Source: Prostheceraeus crozeri
Lineage: Eukaryota; Platyhelminthes; Polycladida; Euryleptidae
NCBI GenBank assembly: GCA_907163375.1
Contig: CAJQUW010008947.1
Span: 1 to 64,000, forward strand
Length of the DNA stretch: 64,000 nucleotides
Direction of reading: 5' to 3'
Part shown: positions 58,701 through 64,000 of the stretch, piece after piece
Position numbering within the stretch: the first letter of the stretch is position 1
Layout of the letters: every line of letters starts with the position of its first letter
Translations under genes and position numbers: made by a program
The notes under the pieces: generated by a model
What the model saw: only the letters and a program-made list of their open reading frames with translations
The model's database searches: none
What the model was told of the DNA's origin: nothing

Positions 58701-60943
58701 CACCTTAAATGTCACAATTTTACCACTGGAAATACATAGGATTGTGTTATCCTCTCTATTTCTGAAAAGCAAATGATCTGATCCGGCAGACGCGAAGTTT
58801 TGCAGTAGGTTAGAGGTGTACTATGCTATGTGAAAGTTTTATGTACTACCTCGTTCCCTGCACAACTTCACGCTAGCTCCCGGACTAAACTTTTCAATTA
58901 TCTGAACTGAAGCGATGTCTGTCGCTGATAAATGTATAGACTGAAAACAGTTTTATTGACACGACTTAACTTCTACAATTTTTTGCAAAAAGTTAAGTCG
59001 TGACACTAATAGTGTTTGTCCTACCATCGATGCTATTGCAGTACATAATGCGAGATCTATTTCTGCTCGCTTTCTAAAAGATGAGCTACCCTTTGAGCGT
59101 TAGGCCAGTGTCATTTATAAATTTCGTGTGGTTGCGGATGTAGCTACGTTGGCCGCACTCAACTTGCTTTGTCTACCAGATTGTCCGAGTATCTGCTATA
59201 CCTGCATGGATATACTCTTGTGGCTTTGGTCCTCGCTCAAAGTCCTTGACAGATAGCGCTGTTACCAGGCATGTTACTTCCTGCAACCTCTTTGACAAGT
59301 CTTCTTCCAGTTAGTGATTTTTCTGTACTGGCTAATTCTGATTCTTTATTCTTCTCAGAATTTTAGAGACACTACCTTAAAGTTGTATAAACCTACTTTG
59401 CGTAGACAAAAACAATTCATTTTCTTTCTTGCTTTACCTTGGTAAATACCTATGTCTATTCCACTCGTCATTCCGTTCTTTTTCAATTGTTATCATTTCG
59501 TTGTGATGGACTGATTGCATTACTGTATTGTCGTCAGCTAACTGGTGTCCACCCTTGAGAAGAGCCAGCGAAAAGTTTGGGTTTTACTTTTTCAGTTATT
59601 TTATATTTAGTGTTTCAATGAAACATGAACTCGAGAATAGTTGTGGTTGTAGTCTATAAATTTATGAACGAAAGACATTGCTTCAGTTATCTATTTCTGT
59701 AGTATTGCATTGCAATATCTCAACAAGAATGCCATCATTCGCTTGGTCAGTGTTCAATTAATGTACGACAGGGGTTCCCAAACTCCTGACTGCAATGATC
59801 TGGAGATGAGCACACTAAATATGAGGTACAACCAGCTGCAAGTCTCGCATTTGATGGTTTTGTCAGAACATTTCATAGCTTCATTCTCTTCAGAGTTTTC
59901 CAAGTCAAAGAAAGTATTGGAAGCGGAAACTCAATTTTGCCTGATAGAGCCATAGGATTGCTTAACAATTTCCTAGATTTTTAGGCTATGCTATTTCTTT
60001 CATACAAAATTACTTTGGAGTATTGCCAAATATTTTGAGTGAATCAAAGGAGGTCAATATTTGTAGTACGTAAAACTTACGTGAAATTAAAAGATATGAT
60101 ATTGAATAAAATTATACTTAAAGAGAGTTTCATAGAGTTACTGCGAGTCAATTGCATTGTTTGTTGCACTATCTTATTCATATCACCTATTACATTGTTT
60201 CTTGAAAATTTACATGCCTATTAGATGTAAAATTAGACAGACCCCAGCGTTCATAAAAAATTCAAATCCGGATTTCTGTATCTCTGGGAAATGCGGAACT
60301 ACAGATGCCGTTTCATTATGGACACTTTCAATTGCTATATAGTTAATGGTTGCATGTAATTTTCTGACTGGAAAACCAAAAAAACAATCATAGGGAAACT
60401 TAAAAAATAGGTCACAGTAAACTGTCCCAAAAAATTATCTGGGGACGCCGGCACTAAATCACTTTAATCTTCATCGTTTTGTTATCAGCTTTGAGGAGTA
60501 TTTTGTAGTTCGGATTTCAAACTTCAGAACTATGTAGAGATGAAAATATTCAACTGAATCGATTTTCATTCCCGAGTTGCAGTGTGCGGAATACGACTTC
60601 CCAAGTAAACAATATGCATAATTATTCCTTGGGATATTCTTCGTAGAAATGTAATCTTTGAATTTGTCAGTTGTATTAATCTTACTTACTAGAAACAAGA
60701 ACTTACCAAAACCAAAGCTGAACAACAAATCCATAGCATAGCACAATTCAAATTGGCATAGTCTTGGAGTGCCTTGGGTCGAAAAGTTCCCCAATCACAT
60801 GAGGTATCCTTGTCATATTCTGAAAATACGTCATCTTCTTCTTCCCCTTCTTGCTCTTCTCTCCTTTCTTCGATAATGTCATCAGGAATATTGAAAGACA
60901 CTTCGTTAACGGTGTACACTTTTCTCCGATTTATTCGATTCAT
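24814..60943 (-). CDS. Organic anion transporting polypeptide (SLCO/OATP), 8 exons
   Basis: Plasma-membrane transporter, 12 predicted spans, moving amphipathic organic anions. The eight exons below (60943-60707, 49470-49014, 47532-47451, 44267-43957, 42269-42180, 40569-40205, 28326-28086, 25706-24814) are bordered by GT-AG introns, and their phases agree, giving 891 codons. Order: acidic cytosolic N-terminus (residues 1-60); first span; GIVSSGLINN and AEKRF, typical of OATPs; SCYYLGVF; conserved SFLLGVGSAPIYSLGIRYID; third extracellular loop; Kazal-like Cys-rich loop at about 476-550 (FFICGADHRVYYSPCHAGC, GNCSCI); FRCVAEKHRTMALAFQW; IPGPLILG and a Cys pair in the last loop; then a tail of about 210 residues, long for the family. 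It ends EITKL, a class I PDZ ligand form. The WxGxWWxG-type motif is reduced to ENWWVGF. The subfamily is not resolved. Confidence 0.88.
25707..28085. other. SLCO intron 7
   Basis: 2.4 kb, includes a MITE at about 25.96-26.31 kb. Other frames here (for example 26832-27272) lack support. Confidence 0.7.
25960..26312. mobile_element. MITE with about 100-bp inverted arms
   Basis: Left arm from about 25960 (aaatataaatttatcttaat, cctgttcacagaaaaaggat) is complementary with mismatches to the right arm ending about 26312 (atcctttttctgtgaacagg, gataaatttatgtt). About 135 bases lie between the arms; no coding. Non-autonomous element in intron 7, moderately old. Confidence 0.8.
28086..28326 (-). CDS. 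SLCO exon 7
   Basis: Phase 0 to 1; acceptor tgaatttcag|ATG, donor TTCG|GTAAGA. Completes the Cys-rich loop (FGNCSCISS, ICSAGC) and codes the next span with FRCVAEKHRTMALAFQW, a strong OATP signature. Confidence 0.92.
28551..30658. mobile_element. DNA element with about 40-bp terminal repeats, Tc1-like interior
   Basis: Left end atcggttggtataaggggtc, then gttcacgaattgcgtaatcg, is matched in reverse at the right end (cgactacgtaattcttgaac ... accaaccgat at 30658). Inside lie G-rich subterminal stretches on both sides and a decayed Tc1-like transposase. A related short stretch (ggtcccgtaatcgtcttatg) occurs near 38424. Confidence 0.7.
29250..30330 (-). pseudogene. Tc1-like transposase remnant
   Basis: Minus-strand pieces encode a helix-turn-helix (GYLRDQAEGLIRSGQPVANV, STVYFWLRR), a second DNA-binding helix with TVWRRLKELNYSSRKKPSK and LNLSERHKRMRLQW, and further down the minus strand low-similarity pieces of the DDE domain (SDEAAV near 29828, WLIMDDNAPCHR-like near 29560). 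Frames are interrupted several times, so it is inactive and older than the Tc1 pair near 22 kb. Confidence 0.65.
32046..33140 (-). CDS. Mariner/Tc1-superfamily transposase
   Basis: 364 residues, uninterrupted. N-terminal helix-turn-helix region (RQIANELNISKSTVFNVL near residue 90), then the DDE/D core: LLDEASFSLH (first Asp), QQDGAKAHTA (second Asp), and WPAKSPDLNVMNYCIW. The usual third acidic residue in PLDY-like motifs of this group is Asn here, 37 residues after the second Asp, so a DD37D-type enzyme has probably lost its catalytic triad. Full length otherwise; start ATG at 33140. Lies in SLCO intron 6 in the same orientation as the host gene. Confidence 0.85.
   Translation of the reverse strand: MVIVLFKEENPTWGLTKCFEVLPKFFSNITKRQMDRVVSNLKRYGSHVAECRKEGSGRRRCIASPTREAIVTLAVTPPDKSRRHFSQRQIANELNISKSTVFNVLDESPLKFYKRVQCQGLTETYRSARKQKSMLLINRFEGQWHTVWLLDEASFSLHPAVNNQNERIYRSVTCKTNIPPEDLVVESDQQQQTIMCYGAMSWCGKTELRFVEGYAEGQEHLPAYRRKKKTVNQETYTQEMLPQMFDDINHVMYGDSWCWQQDGAKAHTARRTIQWLDENCPEFISADLWPAKSPDLNVMNYCIWSLLLLEVQRNRTEIQNIDDLKTCLVASWDAIPMDTVKRAANSWIGRLKNASMSTVVTLNT
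33141..34560. other. Intronic DNA between mariner and Crypton remnants
   Basis: No frame or repeat that I can name; AT-rich. Confidence 0.4.
34561..35537 (-). pseudogene. Crypton-type tyrosine recombinase remnant
   Basis: Minus-strand pieces in more than one frame: an N-terminal part YPPKSVKEIFAMIQHYMNYD, DEEDLWKEGILGSGNPKQL, typical of the DUF3504/Crypton recombinase family; a middle part FGLR-like GVQLGLRAATEHKALRFGAA and LLYTETVSKSRNFG; and a C-terminal catalytic part NTSLRRTAKTRLVEAGIPRE with GHISNSDEVYVAQN, containing the GH and Tyr of tyrosine recombinases. It ends NTFVFNNCTFSGCNF, a C-terminal tail typical of these proteins. Inactive because the frame changes at least twice. Confidence 0.7.
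35533..35625. repeat. Imperfect hairpin with 40-bp arms
   Basis: atcactgaatctctaattta at 35533 pairs with the complement of taaatcctcgattcagtgct ending at 35625; the loop is 13 bases. It lies directly upstream of the Crypton remnant start, so it may mark that element's end. Confidence 0.75.
37279..37308 (+). other. Hammerhead-like motif (Penelope-type relic?)
   Basis: CTGAGGA, then a GCC/GGC stem, then gcGACAtgtct. This resembles the hammerhead core CTGANGA ... GAAA that Penelope-like elements carry in their terminal repeats, with GACA in place of GAAA. No reverse transcriptase nearby, so it is weak evidence. Confidence 0.3.
37771..38018. repeat. Direct repeat of about 75 bp, offset about 172
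   Basis: aatgaggcattcctgtgatg ... cccacaggattcccatagag at 37771-37846 recurs at 37943-38018 with several differences. A related tggtcgacgctt occurs near 37395 and 37916. Nature unknown. Confidence 0.7.
39078..39514 (-). pseudogene. LINE 3' fragment (RNase-H/zinc-knuckle end of ORF2)
   Basis: Minus-strand pieces KIRLTHYFREKWIST and YNDTLKYEERLCELCNDSKV with ETLHHFMIECSAYKKIRKEI are typical of the C-terminal Cys-His segment of LINE reverse transcriptases (CxxC ... H....C). Frame changes once between the pieces. 5' truncated, as usual for LINEs, inside SLCO intron 6. Confidence 0.6.
40205..40569 (-). CDS. SLCO exon 6 (Kazal-like loop)
   Basis: Phase 1 to 0; acceptor atatttcag|GT, donor GGAACG|GTGAGT. 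Codes GIYGIPASMIGTFLGA, two spans, and most of the Cys-rich extracellular domain (CNANCSCSTSQHFFICG, SPCHAGC). Confidence 0.92.
40570..42179. other. SLCO intron 5
   Basis: 1.6 kb, AT-rich, nothing recognised. Confidence 0.6.
42180..42269 (-). CDS. SLCO exon 5
   Basis: 90 bases, phase 1 to 1; acceptor tctatttcag|TT, donor ACTG|GTAAGT. Codes VAFLTGIATFGQKFVRSTFH, a region that follows the central loop in OATPs. Confidence 0.85.
42270..43956. other. SLCO intron 4
   Basis: 1.69 kb, AT-rich; an (ata/aat)n microsatellite at 42301-42329. No gene. Confidence 0.7.
42301..42329. repeat. Trinucleotide (AAT)n microsatellite
   Basis: About seven AAT units with one interruption, inside SLCO intron 4. 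Confidence 0.85.
43957..44267 (-). CDS. SLCO exon 4
   Basis: Phase 2 to 1; acceptor cattgcag|A, donor GCACGAG|GTAAGA. Codes ENWWVGFIGISVVSVLLSIP, the intracellular loop (LPKRMEDVDAEMYGN), and the start of span 7. Confidence 0.9.
44268..47450. other. SLCO intron 3
   Basis: 3.18 kb. Includes a degenerate hammerhead-like motif near 45.3 kb and a short imperfect minisatellite (ttcatatgctt repeats) near 46.06-46.10 kb. No gene seen. Confidence 0.7.
45290..45330 (-). other. Degenerate hammerhead-like motif
   Basis: On minus, ccttgataaaggtcaagacg then atcgaaacgttgggt resembles CTGATGA-stem-CGAAAC. The core is CTTGATAA rather than CTGATGA, so activity is unlikely. Such strings are common relics of Penelope-like terminal repeats. 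Confidence 0.3.
47451..47532 (-). CDS. SLCO exon 3
   Basis: 82 bases, phase 1 to 2. Acceptor aatttcag|GC, donor AACAC|GTAAGT. Codes FFYFAHLIGVAAGYAMTKTL, the fifth span region. Confidence 0.85.
47533..49013. other. SLCO intron 2
   Basis: 1.48 kb. Contains a tRNA-like SINE candidate near 48.6 kb. No gene otherwise. Confidence 0.7.
48595..48652 (+). repeat. tRNA-derived SINE candidate
   Basis: TAGCCTTGGTGG (48602-48613) resembles a Pol III A box, and GGTTCGATTCC (48633-48643) fits the B box perfectly, 19 bases after it. A closing stem GCTT/AAGC is possible. No poly-A tail or terminal duplication recognised. Confidence 0.4.
49014..49470 (-). CDS. SLCO exon 2
   Basis: Acceptor tttctttgcag|GGA, donor CTTTG|GTAAGT; phase 0 to 1. 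Codes spans 2-4 with GIVSSGLINN, SCYYLGVFVSV and SFLLGVGSAPIYSLGIRYID, a highly conserved OATP block. Confidence 0.9.
52274..52570. mobile_element. MITE with TTAA ends
   Basis: TTAAGTTACTCCCTATCAAA at 52274 is matched in reverse at 52570 (tggggagtaactttggtcag ... TTAA); inner arms aaagttactccccagtaa and ttactggggagtaacttt are exact complements. TTAA at both borders suggests a piggyBac-type target. Another cluster of ttgctccccc lies inside. No coding. Confidence 0.65.
53656..54312. mobile_element. hAT-type MITE with 8-bp target duplication
   Basis: Ends CAGGGATACGGAAGCGGAAG and complement of ...CGCTTCCGCAGCCCTG. Flanked on both sides by the identical 8-bp GTTTAAAG (53648-53655 and 54313-54320), the hAT signature. 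657 bp, non-coding, with many aagcggaag subrepeats near both ends. The intact duplication suggests a relatively recent insertion in SLCO intron 1. Confidence 0.88.
55325..55549 (-). pseudogene. LINE reverse transcriptase fragment
   Basis: FTLPLIEYCVCVWEFCSSAN then LDRIDKLLHKTMQTILQVRL resembles the conserved end of LINE reverse transcriptases (LI.P.LEYC..VW ... I..LQ....R.I). About 75 codons only; the rest is missing or unrecognisable. Confidence 0.5.
58141..58887. mobile_element. Near-perfect foldback element, 346-bp arms
   Basis: 58141-58486 (tagtccgggagctagcgtga...) is the reverse complement of 58541-58887 with essentially one indel (acaacag against acaaacag); the loop is 54 bases. Ends GTCCGGGAGC with TA on both outer sides, suggesting a Tc1/mariner-type target. 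No coding frame inside. In SLCO intron 1, so the transcript would fold into a roughly 346-bp double-stranded RNA. Confidence 0.9.
58957..59005. repeat. Small perfect-arm hairpin
   Basis: TGACACGACTTAACTT at 58957 pairs with AAGTTAAGTCGTGACA ending at 59005 (one mismatch), 17-base loop, 70 bases after the foldback. Confidence 0.8.
60707..60943 (-). CDS. SLCO exon 1
   Basis: Codes 79 residues from ATG at 60943 (MNRINRRKVYTVNEVSFNIP) with an acidic run and CDWGTFRPKAL, then the start of the first membrane span. Donor CTTTGGTTTTG|GTAAGT, phase 0. Confidence 0.85.
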
Positions 60944-62290
60944 TGTATTACACTGTTCGGTTAGAATGGAGGACTAAAAAATCAATCACTGAATCACAAC
61001 TGCTGACAAACATGTAGCACTTATTTCTCGTCTCGTAAATCCATGCACGCACTGCCGGAATTTGCATGCCAGCTACGCAACAGTGACACAACCATTACCT
61101 CTACCATTGTTAAAGTCTTACTTGACTCATTGTTTACTATCTAAGCGGAATATCATTCGATGTGGCGGGTGTGCCATACAAACAATGCTCTAATCGAACT
61201 CAATTTATGTGAGAGGATCTATTGATTAGGTTTGTTAGTCTAGTTTTCTATTGTATTTGTATAAGAAGAAAAAGTAAATTGATCCTATATCAACCTTAAG
61301 AAACTCTCAGTTCAAAACGTGATTCTGTAACCTGAAAGCGTGTGAAGAGAATTAGAACAACAAATTTCAGCTGCGTAACAGAAATCCTTTAACCGGATAG
61401 ACTTCAAAACCAGCAGACGTTGCTGTATTGCAAGCTACCACTAAAATCGACATTCGTGCTTCATTCATGTTTATTTATCATGTTTGGTGAAAGATAATAA
61501 ATTGTTTATTGAACTAATCTATTTTATAAATGTGCTTGAAATAAGTTATTCAAATATAAGACAATGATTCATTGAATGACACGAACTATTTTGAATTTTA
61601 ATGATTGCCAAGGAATACGAAGGAAATATGCCTATGATGCTTAAATGATATCTAATGTCTGGTATTGATTGCACCTTAAAGCTCAGAGACTCCAGCAGTT
61701 CTGTTCGACTTTTTGAGCATGTATTCAGGGTACTCGCAAAATTTTTAATTTATTTCATAATATACAAATTCATTTGCATGTATTTACAAGGCGCTGTACT
61801 CAAAAGAGCTTGACAATACGCAGTGTACTCAAGTCATAAAAAAAGACGGTAGAAAGTTCGTGCGTGTGAATTATCTTCCAAATTGTAATAGATTTAAAGA
61901 CTTGCTAATATTTCATAACATTACACTTCTATTTATCGGCAGCATAATGATTAACCATAAAATTAGTTCTTCGCAAAACATTAGATTATTATCAATCCAT
62001 TGATTATAAATCAATATAATCATACGCATGATGAGGTAATCCGATAGTAATTGCTTCGGTCTGTACCGGTAGTAATAATTGAAAGTTCTCAGAAAAAAAA
62101 CAATTAGATTCCAGGATGCATGCATCTTTTGAGAATTCAGGTAAAGAGAATTTAGGCTGAAGATCATAAAGGACAATATCAACTTATTCGCTATTGACGT
62201 TATCTATAAAAATTAAATTTGGAACAAATGCTCAAAATATAAGCCCTGTATTCTTGAAATGTGAAAGGCATGATGTTATCCCTGAATTTT
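60944..62290. other. 5' flank of the transporter gene
   Basis: Should contain promoter and 5' UTR of SLCO, but no TATA or other box stands out; no gene. AT-rich. Confidence 0.4.
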
Positions 62291-62291
62291 A

Positions 62292-63100
62292 TTGCGTATA
62301 CAATTTGTAAGGATCAATTTTCATTTTAAACCATACAACCCCTACGATTCCCACGACTTTGGTTTATTCCACCGCCGAGTACTGTGCCCCTGCTTGGTGC
62401 AGAAGCCCCCACACCCACATTCTGGACAGGGCTCTCAACAGCGCCATGCGAACCGTCTCCGGTACCCTTCGCGCCACTCCAGTGAACCAGTTACTGATCC
62501 TCTCCGGCATAGCACCACCATCGCTGCGGCGAGAAGCAGCTCTGGCCGTCTCGCAAGGCCAATGATAACGAAGGTCACCTGCTTCACGAAATCATTGGAC
62601 AATCTCTGCAAACAACTCGCTTGAAGTCCCGTCGACCCTTCTCACCGCAGGCCCGCCAGCTCCCGAACACGGTCCCAGACGACAGCACCAAATTAACATG
62701 GCTCAATCGTCGATGAAAGAAGAATTGGCGCTAAGTCAGAAACAACGACTGCACAAATTCATTGACGAACACTGCAACATTCAAGCTACCGAACTACCAC
62801 GCAGGAAATGGACCACTCTCAACCGCCTCCGGACAGATGTGAGACGCTTTGCCGCCAGCATAAGAGACTGGGGACTAAAAACGTCACCAGCCTGTGATTG
62901 AGGCCACCCATGGCAGATTCTACACCATGTCATTCAGGACTGCAGACTCCACCGACCACCCAACGGCGACCAAGGCCTCAAGATCCTGGACGACGAGACG
63001 AGGCCCTGGCTAGCTGCCACGAAGCTGCAAGTTTGAGCGACGGCAAATGGCAAACGACAGAAGAAGAATCCTGGCATGGAACCGATTCATGAAATATGAC
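62292..63100 (+). pseudogene. LINE 3' fragment (jockey/CR1-like reverse transcriptase end)
   Basis: Plus-strand pieces VYSTAEYCAPAWCRSPHTHI, LDRALNSAMRTVSGTLRATP and NQLLILSGIAPPSLRREAAL are a well-known end of LINE reverse transcriptases. Further on LPRRKWTTLNRLRTDVRRFA and WGLKTSPACDCGA-like sequence at 62800-62910 form the following Cys-rich segment. Frames change between pieces, so it is a dead, 5'-truncated copy, noticeably more GC-rich than its surroundings, which suggests it is fairly young. Confidence 0.75.
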
Positions 63101-64000
63101 AAACAAAAAAAACAGTTGACAGCCGAATCATGTTTGGATTCGCTTGAAGGCTATTTATGCAAGGAATTTCATCGTAATATTGAAGAAACACAATAATGAG
63201 TGTGAAGAGACTTTCATGATTGAGCACTACTGTATCGAGATTGTCATGAGAGTGTCGTCAAGTTGATCTGAACGTATGTTGTCAATATCGCAAGGTGTCG
63301 CTATCGTGTCGTGTCGCCAATGTGAATGGAGCATTAATCCTATTTACACCGATCTGTGAAGTGTCTTTTTAAGGGACTTATGCCCTTTAAAATAACGCTA
63401 CTCGCTGATCTTCGTATCAGAAATACCAGGTCACAGTTTTTATTTTCCAAAATTCTAGAATATCTAGAATATTTCAACATTTTATGAAGGCTGATCAAGG
63501 AGATCTTGATCCTCTCTATTAATCAGCATCTGTAATGGCAAAATTTTTAAATTTAGCAACAGAGAAGATGCTCCAGTCAACTGAAGCAATGATTTGTGCA
63601 TTGAATCAAATAAAACCCACGCGGGAAATAACATAGTTGTGTCGCAAATAGTAAATTGAATCTCGATCTTGCCTCTCAATCTCGAGCTCAATATTATCCA
63701 AGTATCGATATCACGAGATCTCGATTTGAGATTCCAAGTAGGCCTACATCAGATTTGTGCAAATTACTCAGAAACTGTAATTAATTACATACAATTACCA
63801 ATCACTATACAGCAGTATAATTATAGGCCCAATTGTAATTGCGTAGTCCTATTTGTAATTGAATTACAATTACAACACAACTATGAACTAAATTTGACAT
63901 TCATTCATACGATTCAGTGCATAGACGTGCAGAGCAATATCCTCGCAGCTGGAAATCGTTTTCACGATGGGTTTTCGCATATTTATTTATCCGTTTTAGG
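63101..64000. other. AT-rich intergenic DNA, nothing recognised
   Basis: Contains runs of taattacaatt-like repeats at about 63780-63885 and no supported gene. Confidence 0.4.

Larger units (their letters stand above)
49471..60706. other. SLCO intron 1 (11.2 kb)
   Basis: Largest 5' intron. Holds a 747-bp foldback, a hAT MITE, a TTAA-ended MITE, a LINE fragment and a small hairpin, all listed separately. The remainder (for example 49.7-52.2, 56-58 and 59.1-60.6 kb) shows no gene. Confidence 0.75.

Noticed and set aside
60471-60794. 107-codon minus frame overlapping SLCO exon 1
   Set aside because: Out of frame with the clear OATP exon and lacking any support; a shadow.

Overview
The window is AT-rich, intron-rich animal DNA, most likely from a marine or aquatic invertebrate; I cannot name the species. 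It has three zones. (1) Positions 1 to about 15,200 hold most of a Polinton/adintovirus-type element, a fossil virus-like insertion whose left end lies outside the window. (2) Positions 15.4-17.2 kb are simple and tandem repeats. (3) From about 24.8 to 60.9 kb a single host gene on the minus strand encodes an organic anion transporter (SLCO/OATP family), its introns crowded with DNA transposons and LINE fragments.

Polinton zone: on the plus strand lie the end of a basic core-like protein, a double jelly-roll major capsid protein, an adenain-type cysteine protease, and two tandem paralogues of a conserved Polinton protein. On the minus strand lie a protein-primed type B DNA polymerase with zinc fingers and, unexpectedly, a 181-residue protein that reads as a complete TATA-binding-protein (TBP) core, followed by two related small proteins with a PC4-like (p15 coactivator) pattern. 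To the right of the polymerase (10.5-14.2 kb) is an accessory region of small unknown genes, several preceded by the same TATATAA-type promoter and separated by three copies of a 137-143 bp repeat, ending in a 3 x 327 bp array rich in hairpins. Most frames are long and open, so the insertion looks recent, with about two or three breaks among the parts in view. Integrase and packaging ATPase are not in the window.

Host zone: eight exons (60,943 to 24,814, minus strand) join through GT-AG introns with compatible phases into one 891-codon reading frame, a full OATP with Kazal-like extracellular domain, a long disordered C-terminal tail and a PDZ-type end. Introns hold a Tc1-like element, a mariner-like transposase bracketed by terminal repeats 4 kb apart that enclose a Crypton remnant, a hAT-type MITE with perfect 8-bp target duplication, other MITEs, LINE fragments and a near-perfect 747-bp foldback. 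Downstream of the gene are a LINE endonuclease relic and two head-to-head Tc1 copies; upstream (62.3-63.1 kb) is another LINE relic.

The most notable observation is a virus-type element carrying its own TBP-like and PC4-like proteins together with TATA-box promoters, which suggests a self-supplied transcription-initiation module.
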